Of a stretch of 53,733 nt of DNA, positions 10,796 to 19,545 are shown piece by piece. The notes under the pieces were generated by a model. The model did not search any database. It was not told the origin of the DNA and saw nothing but the letters and a program-made list of their open reading frames with translations. Origin of the DNA: Gracilaria vermiculophylla (taxonomy: Eukaryota > Rhodophyta > Florideophyceae > Gracilariales > Gracilariaceae). Numbering within the stretch: the first letter of the stretch is position 1; every line of letters begins with the position of its first letter. A program made the position numbers and the translations under genes. Location of the stretch: assembly GCA_019155205.2 (NCBI GenBank), contig JAHNZQ020000181.1, positions 2,062,953 through 2,116,685 on the forward strand, read 5' to 3'.

Positions 10796-11690
10796 ACAAA
10801 AGCCGTGGACAAATGCCTTCCAGTGTGGAAACGTGTACTCAGAACGGCTGCTAAAGTCGTTGTTTGTCAAGGGACTCTTTCCCCCGATCCCCGCCAGGGT
10901 GCGTAATCACCTGAAAATGCACCCAAAGACCACCTATACGGACCTAGCACGCTTCGCGGAATTCTATGGGGATACCAACCTTGCCGCTCGTCGCTGCCAC
11001 GCTCCACATTTGGAAAAACCGACGGTCTCAAGAAACCGATGGGCACCAACCCTGACGTTGGACTCCAGCACCTCAGGGGAGGTCGACGAGCTCACGTTCG
11101 TGGAAGACCAATAGGCTCTTGCCCACACATACGCCTCATCTCAGGGAGCACCGTCTAGGACGAGTACAAGCTCGTCTACTACTTCGTACGCCTTGGATGG
11201 ATTTTACAGGAGTGTTAGACTCACGAACCTTCGAGGCTACAAACCACCTTGCAGGATTTGCTTTTCTCGAGAGCCAGTACACTGCACTACTCTCACCCCG
11301 GCAATAACGGCCGCCATTCTGCAGAAACGTCAAAGAACTTCCAGGACCTGAAGGACACGACAACGGAGAGCGGAAGTTTTCGAACTGCATATCACGACAT
11401 CCGCTCCCCTCAAGGAAGCTAGGGTTACCGCGCTTTACTTAGAGTGCAGCCGGTTCCACTGTCATTTGCGCCGTCAGCGCATGGGCTGCTATCCAAAACA
11501 GTTGAATTTCCGGGGAACACGGTGCATGCCAATGCGCGACCGCAGAAGCCGTCTCATACTGGAGATCAGCCTAGTTCCAACCAGAAAAACCCTAAGGACC
11601 ACGCGTAGAGGCTCCGCATGGCTCGTTAACCATCGAGTCTCAGCTTCACGGAGTTCGCCTTTCGGAAAGAGTTAGAAGGCGTCTGCAAGA
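10796..11690 (+). pseudogene. Gag C-terminal half of copy B
   Basis: After a damaged first 40 bp the frame reads SERLLKSLFVKGLFPPIPARVRNHL at 10833-10910, matching FVEGLLPSIRARVRSQL in copy D, and continues through DLARFAEFYGDTN and SGEVDELT. A Cys-rich piece CRICFSRE at about 11250-11275 occupies the zinc-knuckle position, but the His/Cys spacing is irregular. Near 11670 the sequence jumps from the Gag tail straight to the post-protease linker, so the protease is gone. Several stops (for example at 11112) break it. Confidence 0.7.
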
Positions 11691-13480
11691 GCATCGAAAT
11701 ACCCTCGAGGAGTCAGGCCGAAGTCTGGGTGCAGACCTCTGCATCTGGCCTTTCCTTCCTACAGGGGAGTGCACACTTGACGAAAAAGCAGCACTCCATG
11801 ATGGCGAACGGTGTTATGGAAATAATACCAAACATCCCCTTCAGGGTCGTGCTCGCTAACCTCAAGGACTCGCCATTACGGCTCCAGAAAAGAATTTTCG
11901 TCGGACTGGCATTACCAGCCCCTGCAGGAGTGGCTCACCTTCCTCGATCGGAAGACCTTGCGGATCGCGATGTTATCGCCACCAGAGAAGCGGAAGCGAC
12001 TTGCTCGGCTCCAGAGGAAGAGAGTCCTGCCACCTGGCAGGAGAAGCTCCAAATTGGCGATGAATTCGAAGGGTATCGCCATAGGATAGTGGAGATGCTA
12101 TCCGCCTTTGAGGACATATGGTCTGGTCGCCTGGGTCAGGTCAGTCTGGCGAAGCACAGGATCCAGCTCCCACCGGATGCGAAACCGGTAAATCAACTCC
12201 TGAGAAGGGTCGGACCCCATGCGCGGGACTTTGAACGCGGTGAGGTCCACCGGATGCTGGAGAAGGGCGTTATAGAGCCTTCCAATTCCGAATGGGCCTC
12301 CCCGGTGGTTTTTGCCAAAAAGAAAGATGGCTCCTTAAGGTTCTGTATTAGCTACAGGCGCCTTAACGAGGTGCCGGTACGCGATTCGTACCCGATACCC
12401 CGTATGGATGAATGTATCGACTCCTTAGGCGATGCGTCCGTTTTCTCCGTGCTGGATGCCAACAGCGGCTACTGGCAGATTGAGATGGACGACTCCGAAA
12501 AGGATAAGATAAAGTTCACGTGCATTGTGGGATCTTCAGATTACTAAGGATGCCATTTGGATTAAAGAATGCACCCGCTACATTCCAACGAGCGGTGTAC
12601 ATTATCCTGTCAAAGGTGAAGTGGCAGTACGCCTTGGTGTTTATCGATGACGTCATAATATACTCCCGCAGTGTGGAGGAGCACTTCATTCATGTGAAGC
12701 ACGTGCTCCAACTCCTAAAGGATGCTGGCCTCACCTTAAAGCTGGAGAAATGTTTCTTTTTCAAGTCGTCGGTGGACTACCTGGGGCACGTTGTGCTTCC
12801 GGGCCGCGTACAGGTTTCTAGAAAAACTCAGGACGTCATCAAGGAAGCTCGCCCTCCCACAAACCAGACGGAGCTCCGCTCCTTCCTTGGGTTGTGTAAT
12901 GTCTTCCGGAGGTTTGTCTTTAATTTCTCCCGTATAGCGGCGCCGTTAAATCGCCTCCTGGAGAAGGACAAGCCGACCTAATTGGCTCTCTTGACGGACA
13001 AGGAGTTTGAAGCCTTCGACACCTTGAAGAGGAGACTAGTAGAACCACCAATCTTGGTACTTCCGAAGCGGCACGGCCGAATGGTGCTGGACACTGACGC
13101 TTGTAAATATCAGTTCGGATGTGCCCTCCTACAGGAGCAACCGGAAGGTGGACTCCAACCCATCGGATATTGGAGTCGCAGCCTCAACCCTACGAAACGG
13201 AATTATTCCACCTCGGAGCGCGAATGTCTCGCCATCGTGTGGGCGGTTTTGCTTTTACGCCCTTACCTGGAAGGCGCGCGCTTCAACTTGAGGACGGACC
13301 ACGCACCATTGAAGTGAATACTGTCCTTGACGGATGCTTCCGGTCACCTGGAAAGGTGGAGGTTACGCCTCCTGGAGTTCGAGTTTGACTTCGTCCACCG
13401 CCGTGGCATTAATCACCAGGCTACGGACGCGCTCTCGCGAATCTCCACCGATGGGGAACATGAAACACCTTTGGAGGACA
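11691..13480 (+). pseudogene. Reverse transcriptase and RNase H of copy B
   Basis: The linker ATWQEKLQIGDEFEGYRHR leads into the RT. Fingers: IEPSNSEWASPVVFAKKKDG and FCISYRRLNEV. Palm: FSVLDANSGYWQIEMDD, then after a one-base deletion near 12525 LLRMPFGLKNAPATFQ. The catalytic box at 12640-12651 reads Phe-Ile-Asp-Asp, with Phe for Tyr. Thumb: LGHVVLPGRVQVS and LRSFLGLCNVFRRF. RNase H: MVLDTDACKYQFG, IGYWSRSLNPTKRNYSTSERE, LRTDHAPLK. In-frame stops occur at 12979-12981 (where copy A has Gln) and 13315-13317 (where copy A has Trp). With two stops and a frameshift it is inactive, yet it is the best preserved RT here. Confidence 0.88.
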
Positions 13481-15356
13481 ACATCCCGTGTCTGTTCATC
13501 CAGGACGCTGAAGGGAAAGAAAGATCTGTTGGAGAATGTTTGGAATGCAGTGAACCTGGAGGAAAGTATAGTAGACTCCCTGAGGTGATGGCTCTTGTTG
13601 AGGAGGAGAAAGAAGTTCTCCCCATCACTGTGGCGGAGTTTCTGAAGGAACAGAGTACGGATGCGTACTGCAAGGAGTGCCTCCTCACTGTGGGGAGTTT
13701 AACATCGTCATTCGACGTCGGTGGAGACGGCGTGCTTGTACGCCGGGCCCCCCTGGATGGAGCTCTCCAAAAGGTGGTCCCGACGAAGCTACGGGCGAGA
13801 TTGTTGTATCTCTCGCACTACTCTCGCCTCGCCGGGCACCCCGGTGGATCTCCGATGTATTTCATCATGCGGAGGGAGTTCTATTGGCCGAACATGGCTC
13901 ATGATGCCTTCCAATCGGTGGCGGATTTCTATTCCCGTGCCGCCACTGGGGGATTATACGGAAACAGCGGACACCCCTCACGCTGCTCCCACCTTCAGGA
14001 CCGTTGGAGTTTGTGGCCATGGACGTCTTGGGTCCTCTCCCCAAGATGGAGCGAGGGCACCGATTTATCCTCGTGATCACGGATCGTTTTTCCAAGATCA
14101 CGCGTGCCATCCTCCTCCGGAGCACTACTGCAGCAGTGATTGCCGACGTCTTTCTGTAGCATTGGGTCTACCCCTACGGGATACCTCTGTAGCTCCTCAC
14201 GGACAATGGCCCCCAATACGTGGCGAAACTCTTCTGCGCGGTTTCCGGAATGCTGGGGATGAAACAGTTGTTTACAACTGCCTATCACCCCCAGACAAAC
14301 GGACAGGCGGAAAGGTTCAACAAGACCATCACCTCGAGGCTGAGGCACTACGTCGCGGACCACCAGAAAAATTTGGACGCATATGTGGGACCCCTCACGT
14401 ATGCATACAACCTACAGATGCACTGCTCCATGGGGACCGCTCCTTTCAATTTGGTGCTCTCGCGCATACCGCCAAGTGCCGACATCGCGGCACACGCCAC
14501 GGCGCACCCGGCGGATGGGTCATAGACGCCAACAGTGGCGTAAGCCAAACGCTCCATCCTAAGGCGATTTGAGAACGCACTCTCCCTCGCGAAGGAGAGA
14601 CTCAATGCCTCGCAGAGGAGGTACAAATAGGACTTCGACCGAAAGGTTATGGAAGGCCTTCACCTGAAGGAAGGGGACGAGGTTTTCCTTCACAAACCCG
14701 GAGAAATCTCCGATGAAACGCCGGACGTGACGCGCAAGTTAGCGCCGACCACCTCATGGCCCTACAGAGTCCTGCCGAACTACAGGGATACTGTCGCCAT
14801 TGAGGTGAACGGGTTCAGGGATCTGGTCTCCTGTGATGGGGTGACGAAAGTCCCAACGCCCGGCCTCTCAGGAATGCCTGTCACCCCACCTCAGGGACAA
14901 CGCGCGGAGATTCCTCATCCGACCACCTCAGGCGCGACGACACTACGGGATACTGGGAACCGCATCACCACTCTCCGTGAACCATTACTGGAGGCCTCCG
15001 ATGCCATCTCGACCCCTGAAGGTCACGTTCTCTACGCGATGGACCATATCGTCTGCCATCGACAAACCCCTGCAGGAATACTGTACCGCGTCCGCTGGTA
15101 TGTGTACACCTCGAAGGACGACACGGAAGAACCTCCGGAACATATCCCGAAGAACTTCGTTAGGCGATACCACGCCAATCTGTTGCGGAAACGCCTCTTA
15201 ACAAAGGCGCTTCCGTTTAGGAAAGGTGGAGGGGGCCCCCGACCGGAGTATTTTTGGCCTCCGCAGTCTATCCCCTACCTGGAGTTATCTTTCTCGCCTC
15301 CAGGATGCCATTGCTCGCTTTCAGCATGCTCCCACGGCGTCAATTCGTGTTGCTGA
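13481..15356 (+). pseudogene. Integrase with C-terminal chromodomain, copy B
   Basis: The zinc-binding part reads LSHYSRLAGHPGGSPMYFIM and FYWPNMAHDAFQSVADFYSRAA. The two Cys present in A (CHSC) and D (CYSC) are Phe and Arg here. The catalytic core after a frameshift has ITDRFSK, TDNGPQ and NGQAERFNK, with 35 residues between the second Asp and Glu (DD35E). Stops lie at 14157, near 14189, at 14523 and further on. The frame then opens for 235 codons (14649-15356) through DEVFLHKPGE and a chromodomain of about 55 residues (LYAMDHIVCHRQTPAGILYR ... VRWYVYTS ... EEPPEHI). Chromodomains on Ty3 integrases guide insertion to chromatin marks. The end converges with the antisense gene. Confidence 0.85.
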
Positions 15357-15436
15357 GCATGCGGGCACGGCCTAATCATATTGGAACTACCATTCACGGA
15401 GCTTCGGCTCCAAATGAAGGATCTTTTACGTCGCTG

Positions 15437-17572
15437 CTACGGGGAAGTAGCTCCCATTGCAAGGGTTCTATTACCTACAGGCCTACAGGTCACCAAATCG
15501 TGTGGAATACTCCGCTTCGAGACGCGCTTTGGCCGTGAGCGCTTGGCTATCGAAGAACTCCGACAGGCTTTCCTTGAGGGCCGCCATCGAGGCTCAGTCC
15601 GCCCGGACTGGTGGAGCTCTATGACCCAAGCACGCGCCTCGCGCAGAGCCTCAATAGAAGAAGCCGGAGCGGGACGGCCGGTCACCAGACACGCCTGCCC
15701 CAACTCCTGGAAGGCAGCCTGCAGAGCCCCGGAGGAGACTCCTCCCGATGGTGCACCTGATGCGGCCACCTCCGTTGACGGCGCAACAACCGCCACGGAA
15801 GGAGCCGCGGACGGCGGACCAGCCGGGACTGGGGCTTTCCGACGGGATTCCGCGGGTTCCGCAGTGGAGGTCGGCAATGCCAAGGACGGAGTCGGTGACA
15901 CATGAGGTGACGGTGGTGAGGGAACCGGAACGCTCCGCAGGCGAGGCAGAGTAATCGGCGCAGAGACGCTCCGCAATCGGGGTTGCACCACTGGGGCCGA
16001 AGGTACCGGGACGGGAACAATCTCGTTTTCTTCCATAAGAGACACGGCGGCTACCACTGCAGGAGCACTCGGCACTGCGGCGGGCCGCGGAGGTATCACC
16101 TCAGGAGGTGCGCCCATATCCTGGGACGGAGCCGGTAACCGGCGGGGCGCATCAAACGCACGACTCTCCATCAAGGGGTCGTAGTCGGGTACTCGAAGCC
16201 GTGGCAACTGAGGAACCCGAGATGGCGCCAGACGGGGAAAGGCAGTGTATGCTCGCCCGTAATCGTCTCCATTCCGACTCCTCACAATGGGGTGAAACTT
16301 GTCCTCGCCGTAGTCGTACCAGAGAAAGCCCGGCGTGTCAATCCACGCCACCTGGAGGTTGTAATCCAACAGTGTCTCCGCCTCGGACCCGCTCCATGCG
16401 GTGCCCTTAACCAGGTTCTGGATGCCAAAGGAGCGCAGGACCCGTACGATGGACGAAGAAAAGGGGAGCAAACGCCCGGCTGTCGGCTGATATGACGAGT
16501 CCCAGTAGAGGCGGCCGTCGCGGCATCGGGTACAGGAGGTTACGCCTTCGTTCGCCGATTGGAGATACGCCATCAGGGTGCCGACCGCAAACTCCGTCGA
16601 GACGTCCAGCACGACGAACCGCCCTAGGGAGTCATGGGGATCCAGGACCTCGGAGGTGTGATACGCGAAGGTCATGGGCGTCGCCACGCAGAGGTGCGGG
16701 GAAACCCAGTGGTCCCTCCGGGAGTCGTTCTTCTTAAGGTAGTACTTCCGACGTTGCCCGGAGGGCATATCATGGAATTCCGTGTTATGCCACCCATAGA
16801 AGTACCCGAAAGCAATGCGTACGCGAGTTTCGTCCGCCAGAGGCGTCCCCCATCGATTCTGATTGAGCCAGTACAAGCGATCGTATGGGGGATCGAAGGG
16901 CAACACCGCAAGGGCAGAGCGTCCATCTGCAATGCTTCCGGTTCGCCCCGGTCTCTGGTGCAAACTCTCCTTGTGGAGCAGGACCGGGAGTCGCGCGTGG
17001 ATCTCTCGTACTTTAGCGCACCTCAGGTATGGAGTGTCGCATTGTCCTACCGTGGTTGGAACGTTGTCACCATGTACCGGAGTATGAAGCCACAGGGCGC
17101 GGTATGCGTCGACGCGGTTCCGCTTCTGGTCGTTCCACGCAATCTCCGGGACGGCGCGGAGTCGCATCGCCTGAAGGTACGGACCAAAATGGTGAATGTA
17201 ATCCTCCACAAGACATGGGAAACTAACATGCCTATCGTGGAACGGGACAAACACCCGCGTGGCGCGATGATCGAAGTGTTCTCCTGGACGAAACGGTGCT
17301 CCGGTCGAGGTGTGATACACCTCAGGATTGGAAAAGGATGTAGGCGCCGGAGTTGGACAAGACATTTCGAAGGTGTACGAAGCCGGGTGGATGGCGACCG
17401 AACGCGTGATAGCACATGGGAAGAGAGACCTGACACCACTCGGGGAACGATTCGAAGTGATATGCACCACTGCGGAGGGAGCCGTGTCAAGCCGCCATCG
17501 TGAAATTCGAGGCGAAGCCGGGGGAACGGGATCAGGCGAGTAATGGAGCACAATCGCGGGACGCGCGCTCAT
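15437..17572 (-). CDS. Antisense gene of family 1: intact 711-codon ORF of unknown function
   Basis: The frame is open for 711 codons from the first ATG (17572-17570; the frame also extends upstream through a TTG at 17578). Residues 1-95 are Ser/Pro/Arg-rich. About 95-435 looks globular with many aromatics: RATRVFVPFHDRH, HTPVHGDNVPTTV, RVRIAFGYFYGWHN, CRDGRLYWDSSYQP (about 347-361), GIQNLVKGTAWS and DTPGFLWYDYGEDKFHPI. About 440-610 is Pro/Ala/Val-rich, followed by a helical segment (EALREARAWVIEL). From about residue 652 the frame is shifted by a one-base deletion. Copies A, C and D show the ancestral tail FFxSQALTAKARLEAEYAT, ending at 15485-15483. I see no signal peptide, membrane segment or known catalytic motif. 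It lies on the opposite strand, converging on pol, and its role is unknown. Confidence 0.72.
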   Translation of the reverse strand: MSARPAIVLHYSPDPVPPASPRISRWRLDTAPSAVVHITSNRSPSGVRSLFPCAITRSVAIHPASYTFEMSCPTPAPTSFSNPEVYHTSTGAPFRPGEHFDHRATRVFVPFHDRHVSFPCLVEDYIHHFGPYLQAMRLRAVPEIAWNDQKRNRVDAYRALWLHTPVHGDNVPTTVGQCDTPYLRCAKVREIHARLPVLLHKESLHQRPGRTGSIADGRSALAVLPFDPPYDRLYWLNQNRWGTPLADETRVRIAFGYFYGWHNTEFHDMPSGQRRKYYLKKNDSRRDHWVSPHLCVATPMTFAYHTSEVLDPHDSLGRFVVLDVSTEFAVGTLMAYLQSANEGVTSCTRCRDGRLYWDSSYQPTAGRLLPFSSSIVRVLRSFGIQNLVKGTAWSGSEAETLLDYNLQVAWIDTPGFLWYDYGEDKFHPIVRSRNGDDYGRAYTAFPRLAPSRVPQLPRLRVPDYDPLMESRAFDAPRRLPAPSQDMGAPPEVIPPRPAAVPSAPAVVAAVSLMEENEIVPVPVPSAPVVQPRLRSVSAPITLPRLRSVPVPSPPSPHVSPTPSLALPTSTAEPAESRRKAPVPAGPPSAAPSVAVVAPSTEVAASGAPSGGVSSGALQAAFQELGQACLVTGRPAPASSIEALREARAWVIELHQSGRTEPRWRPSRKACRSSSIAKRSRPKRVSKRSIPHDLVTCRPVGNRTLAMGATSP

Positions 17573-18084
17573 ATCCAATGGAGAACGACGGAGGTGCGGA
17601 CGAGAGAATTATGAGTCCGGCACCTTCACGGAGATCGGATGAGCGGACGCGAAGAAGCGGGTGTTGCCAAAAGAAGTAACCTCGAAGTAGTCGGAGTGGT
17701 TTGCGTCTCCAGGGGGTCGATATCCTCGTGGGACTGACCCACGCTCTGTCCACGGAAGTTGCGCGCTTGCACCGCGCACGGTACGCCGGAAGACGCGGAA
17801 ACTCGCGTTGCCGACTGGCGCAGCAGCACCAACGGGTGACACCAAGAAGGAGCAGACGCAGCCGTGAGAAGGAGGAGCAGAGCCCACAAACGCCGCAAGG
17901 GATGAAACGCGAGCCCGCGGCAATACGCCGCGCAGGAGTACGGAGAAGGGAAGAAACGCCTGAAGGAGAGACCAGGCAAACTGCCGCAGGCCGCACTTGC
18001 CTCAACACCGATAGGAGCCACCCCGGGGATCAAGAAAGCGGAAGATGCACCTCGAGGACGTGGTGCAATTTAGGAAAGGGGGTA
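17573..18084 (-). promoter_or_regulatory. Upstream region of the antisense gene with a possible splice acceptor
   Basis: About 500 bp separate the start of the antisense gene from the 3' LTR. A pyrimidine tract ending CAG (CTCTCCTTCAG, AG at 17961-17960 on the minus strand) aligns with similar tracts in copies A (AG 5080-5081) and D (AG 38557-38558). That looks like a conserved 3' splice site. A GAGGTGCATC just upstream is a weak donor candidate. Overlapping minus-strand frames (17532-18033) share words with copy D (LGVTR, CASR). No TATA box stands out. A transcript would have to start here or from the LTR in reverse. Confidence 0.35.
18072..18082 (+). other. Polypurine tract of copy B
   Basis: AGGAAAGGGGG sits two bases before the LTR start. 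The same run occurs at the equivalent place in copy D. It is the expected primer site for plus-strand DNA synthesis. Confidence 0.8.
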
Positions 18085-18637
18085 TGTAGTACAGTGGCTC
18101 CTATGGAAATAGGGTGGTTTGGCCTTTAGTTATAATATTCCTAAGAAGGGCTCGTATTTTATTAGCTGGGCCCCGTGGTGCATAATCCCGCTCACGTGGG
18201 CTACAGTATCCTTGAGGCACGGTAGAATTATTATTTATTTTAGATAATTTATGCAGGTAATTAATACAGTAGCGAGACCTGCTGAGGCGGGCTCCCGGCT
18301 TGATACTTAATCTGCCGGTGGAGCTCCACCTCTGGGGAAGTAAAGACAAGCACCCTTGAGTCTTCATCTACTTTTTCGGTTGGAGTCTCTTGTCGATCAA
18401 CGCAGGTTTCTAAGCCGCCGATCCCCCGGTCGCATCATAGCAGCGCCTGTAGGAGCATTGTCCGCCCAGTGAACCTCCCCCTCCGTTTGTTATTTGCGGA
18501 TCCCCTTTAAGAACTCCCCCGGCTCGCGACAGCGGATACTGGAGACCACCTTTAGGAATACGCGCCTTGGGAGTCAACAAAAACTCCTAACGGACGTTGT
18601 GCTTTACTACCTCGAGTGGAGGGCTGACAGTACCACA
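18085..18637 (+). repeat. LTR1, 3' LTR of copy B, full length
   Basis: It starts TGTAGTACAGTGGCTCC and ends CTGACAGTACCACA, 553 bp. The polypurine tract is directly upstream. It shares long stretches (for example CCACGTGGTGCATAA-like, GAGACCTGCYGAGGCGGGC, TAGGAGCATTGTCCGCCCAG) with eight other LTR copies in the window. Confidence 0.92.
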
Positions 18638-19247
18638 CCTGTAATATGTCGGGCTATCTCGGCGCGGCCAGGTAAGATATTTTGCCGTGCGGGTATCAGG
18701 CAAGCCGCAATGAGTGGGTGGCTGACGTGGTCCAAAAATGGTAAATCGGAGATCCGATGGGGATAAAATCGTACGAAGGCGAACCTAAAAGAAAGGATTA
18801 ATAGTCCAGAAATTGGTTCTGGGCGCCACGGGCGGTTGACTTCCGTAGTCCACGGCGTACGTCTCCAAGGTGGCGAGAGATACCCGCATGGGTGGCAAGT
18901 TTAGATCGAGGATCCCACTTGGCACGGCTTACTGGGCGCGACGGCCGAAGTGCCGTCGCGCAAAGTACTGAAGCTTTAAATCTGAAATGGCCAAAAAACT
19001 AAATGAATAAATTAGCGAAAACCCCAAGATAACCGTGCAAGGCAGGCGCCAAACGGCGCTCGTAATGTAGCCAGCCGGCCGCGCGTGGTTGCTGTGCGCG
19101 TGCCGTGGAGCGCGACCCGCACCATGTCGGTTATTCCAGAATCCACCACGTAAACGGATGCGAATCGCCCTCGCGACATTAACCGTTCTCATAAGTGCGG
19201 CTTAATCGGTATTTAATAATCCGAAAAAGTGCCGAGGAAACCCTCCC
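18638..19247. other. Unassigned spacer with a perfect hairpin
   Basis: No gene is recognised. A 10 bp perfect stem (GCGCGACGGC / GCCGTCGCGC) with a six-base loop lies at 18936-18961. The rest is mixed-composition sequence without long frames. Confidence 0.4.
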
Positions 19248-19545
19248 TGGAGGGCGTTGCACTTCACCTTCATCTATTTTTCCGGTTGGAGACTCTTCTC
19301 AAATATCCTTAGGTTTCTAAGCCCCCGATCCCCAGGTTACCTCGTAGTAGCGCCTGTAAAAGCATTGTGCACCCAGCAAACCCCCTGTTCCGCCTGGTGT
19401 TTGCTGATCCCTTTTCAGGACTTCTCTGGATTGTTACAGGGATTACCGGAGGCCACGTTTAGAAACTTGCGCCTTTGAATTCACCAAAAATCTTTTGACA
19501 GACGTTGTGCGCTACCACCTCGAAAGCAGAACTCATGATACCATA
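19248..19545 (+). repeat. LTR1 fragment, 3' half only
   Basis: From about 19260 the sequence follows the second half of LTR1 (CGGTTGGAGACTCTT, GGTTTCTAAGCCCCCGATC, CCCTTTTCAGGAC, GACGTTGTGCGCTACCACCT) and ends TGATACCATA in place of CAGTACCACA. The first half is absent and there is no matching target duplication. It is more diverged than the B or D LTRs, so it is an older remnant. Confidence 0.8.

Larger units (their letters stand above)
10795..18637 (+). mobile_element. Family 1 Ty3/Gypsy copy B, 5'-truncated
   Basis: This plus-strand copy starts abruptly in the second half of gag, next to copy A in reverse orientation. It contains a gag C-terminus, RT, RNase H, integrase, chromodomain, the intact antisense gene, a polypurine tract and a full 3' LTR. 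The 5' LTR, leader, Gag N-terminus and protease are missing. The protease was removed by an internal deletion of roughly 550 bp near 11680, by comparison with copies C and D. It is the most informative copy for the antisense gene and for the chromodomain. Confidence 0.85.

Noticed and set aside
11466..13320. Repeat-induced point mutation as the cause of the stops
   Set aside because: Some stops fit C-to-T change at CpA, but others do not, and with four copies the bias cannot be judged by eye. It needs a dinucleotide count.
15437..17572. The antisense ORF as a retroviral-type envelope gene
   Set aside because: It is on the opposite strand to gag-pol. I see no signal peptide, membrane anchor or cleavage site, and it is Pro-rich in the second half.
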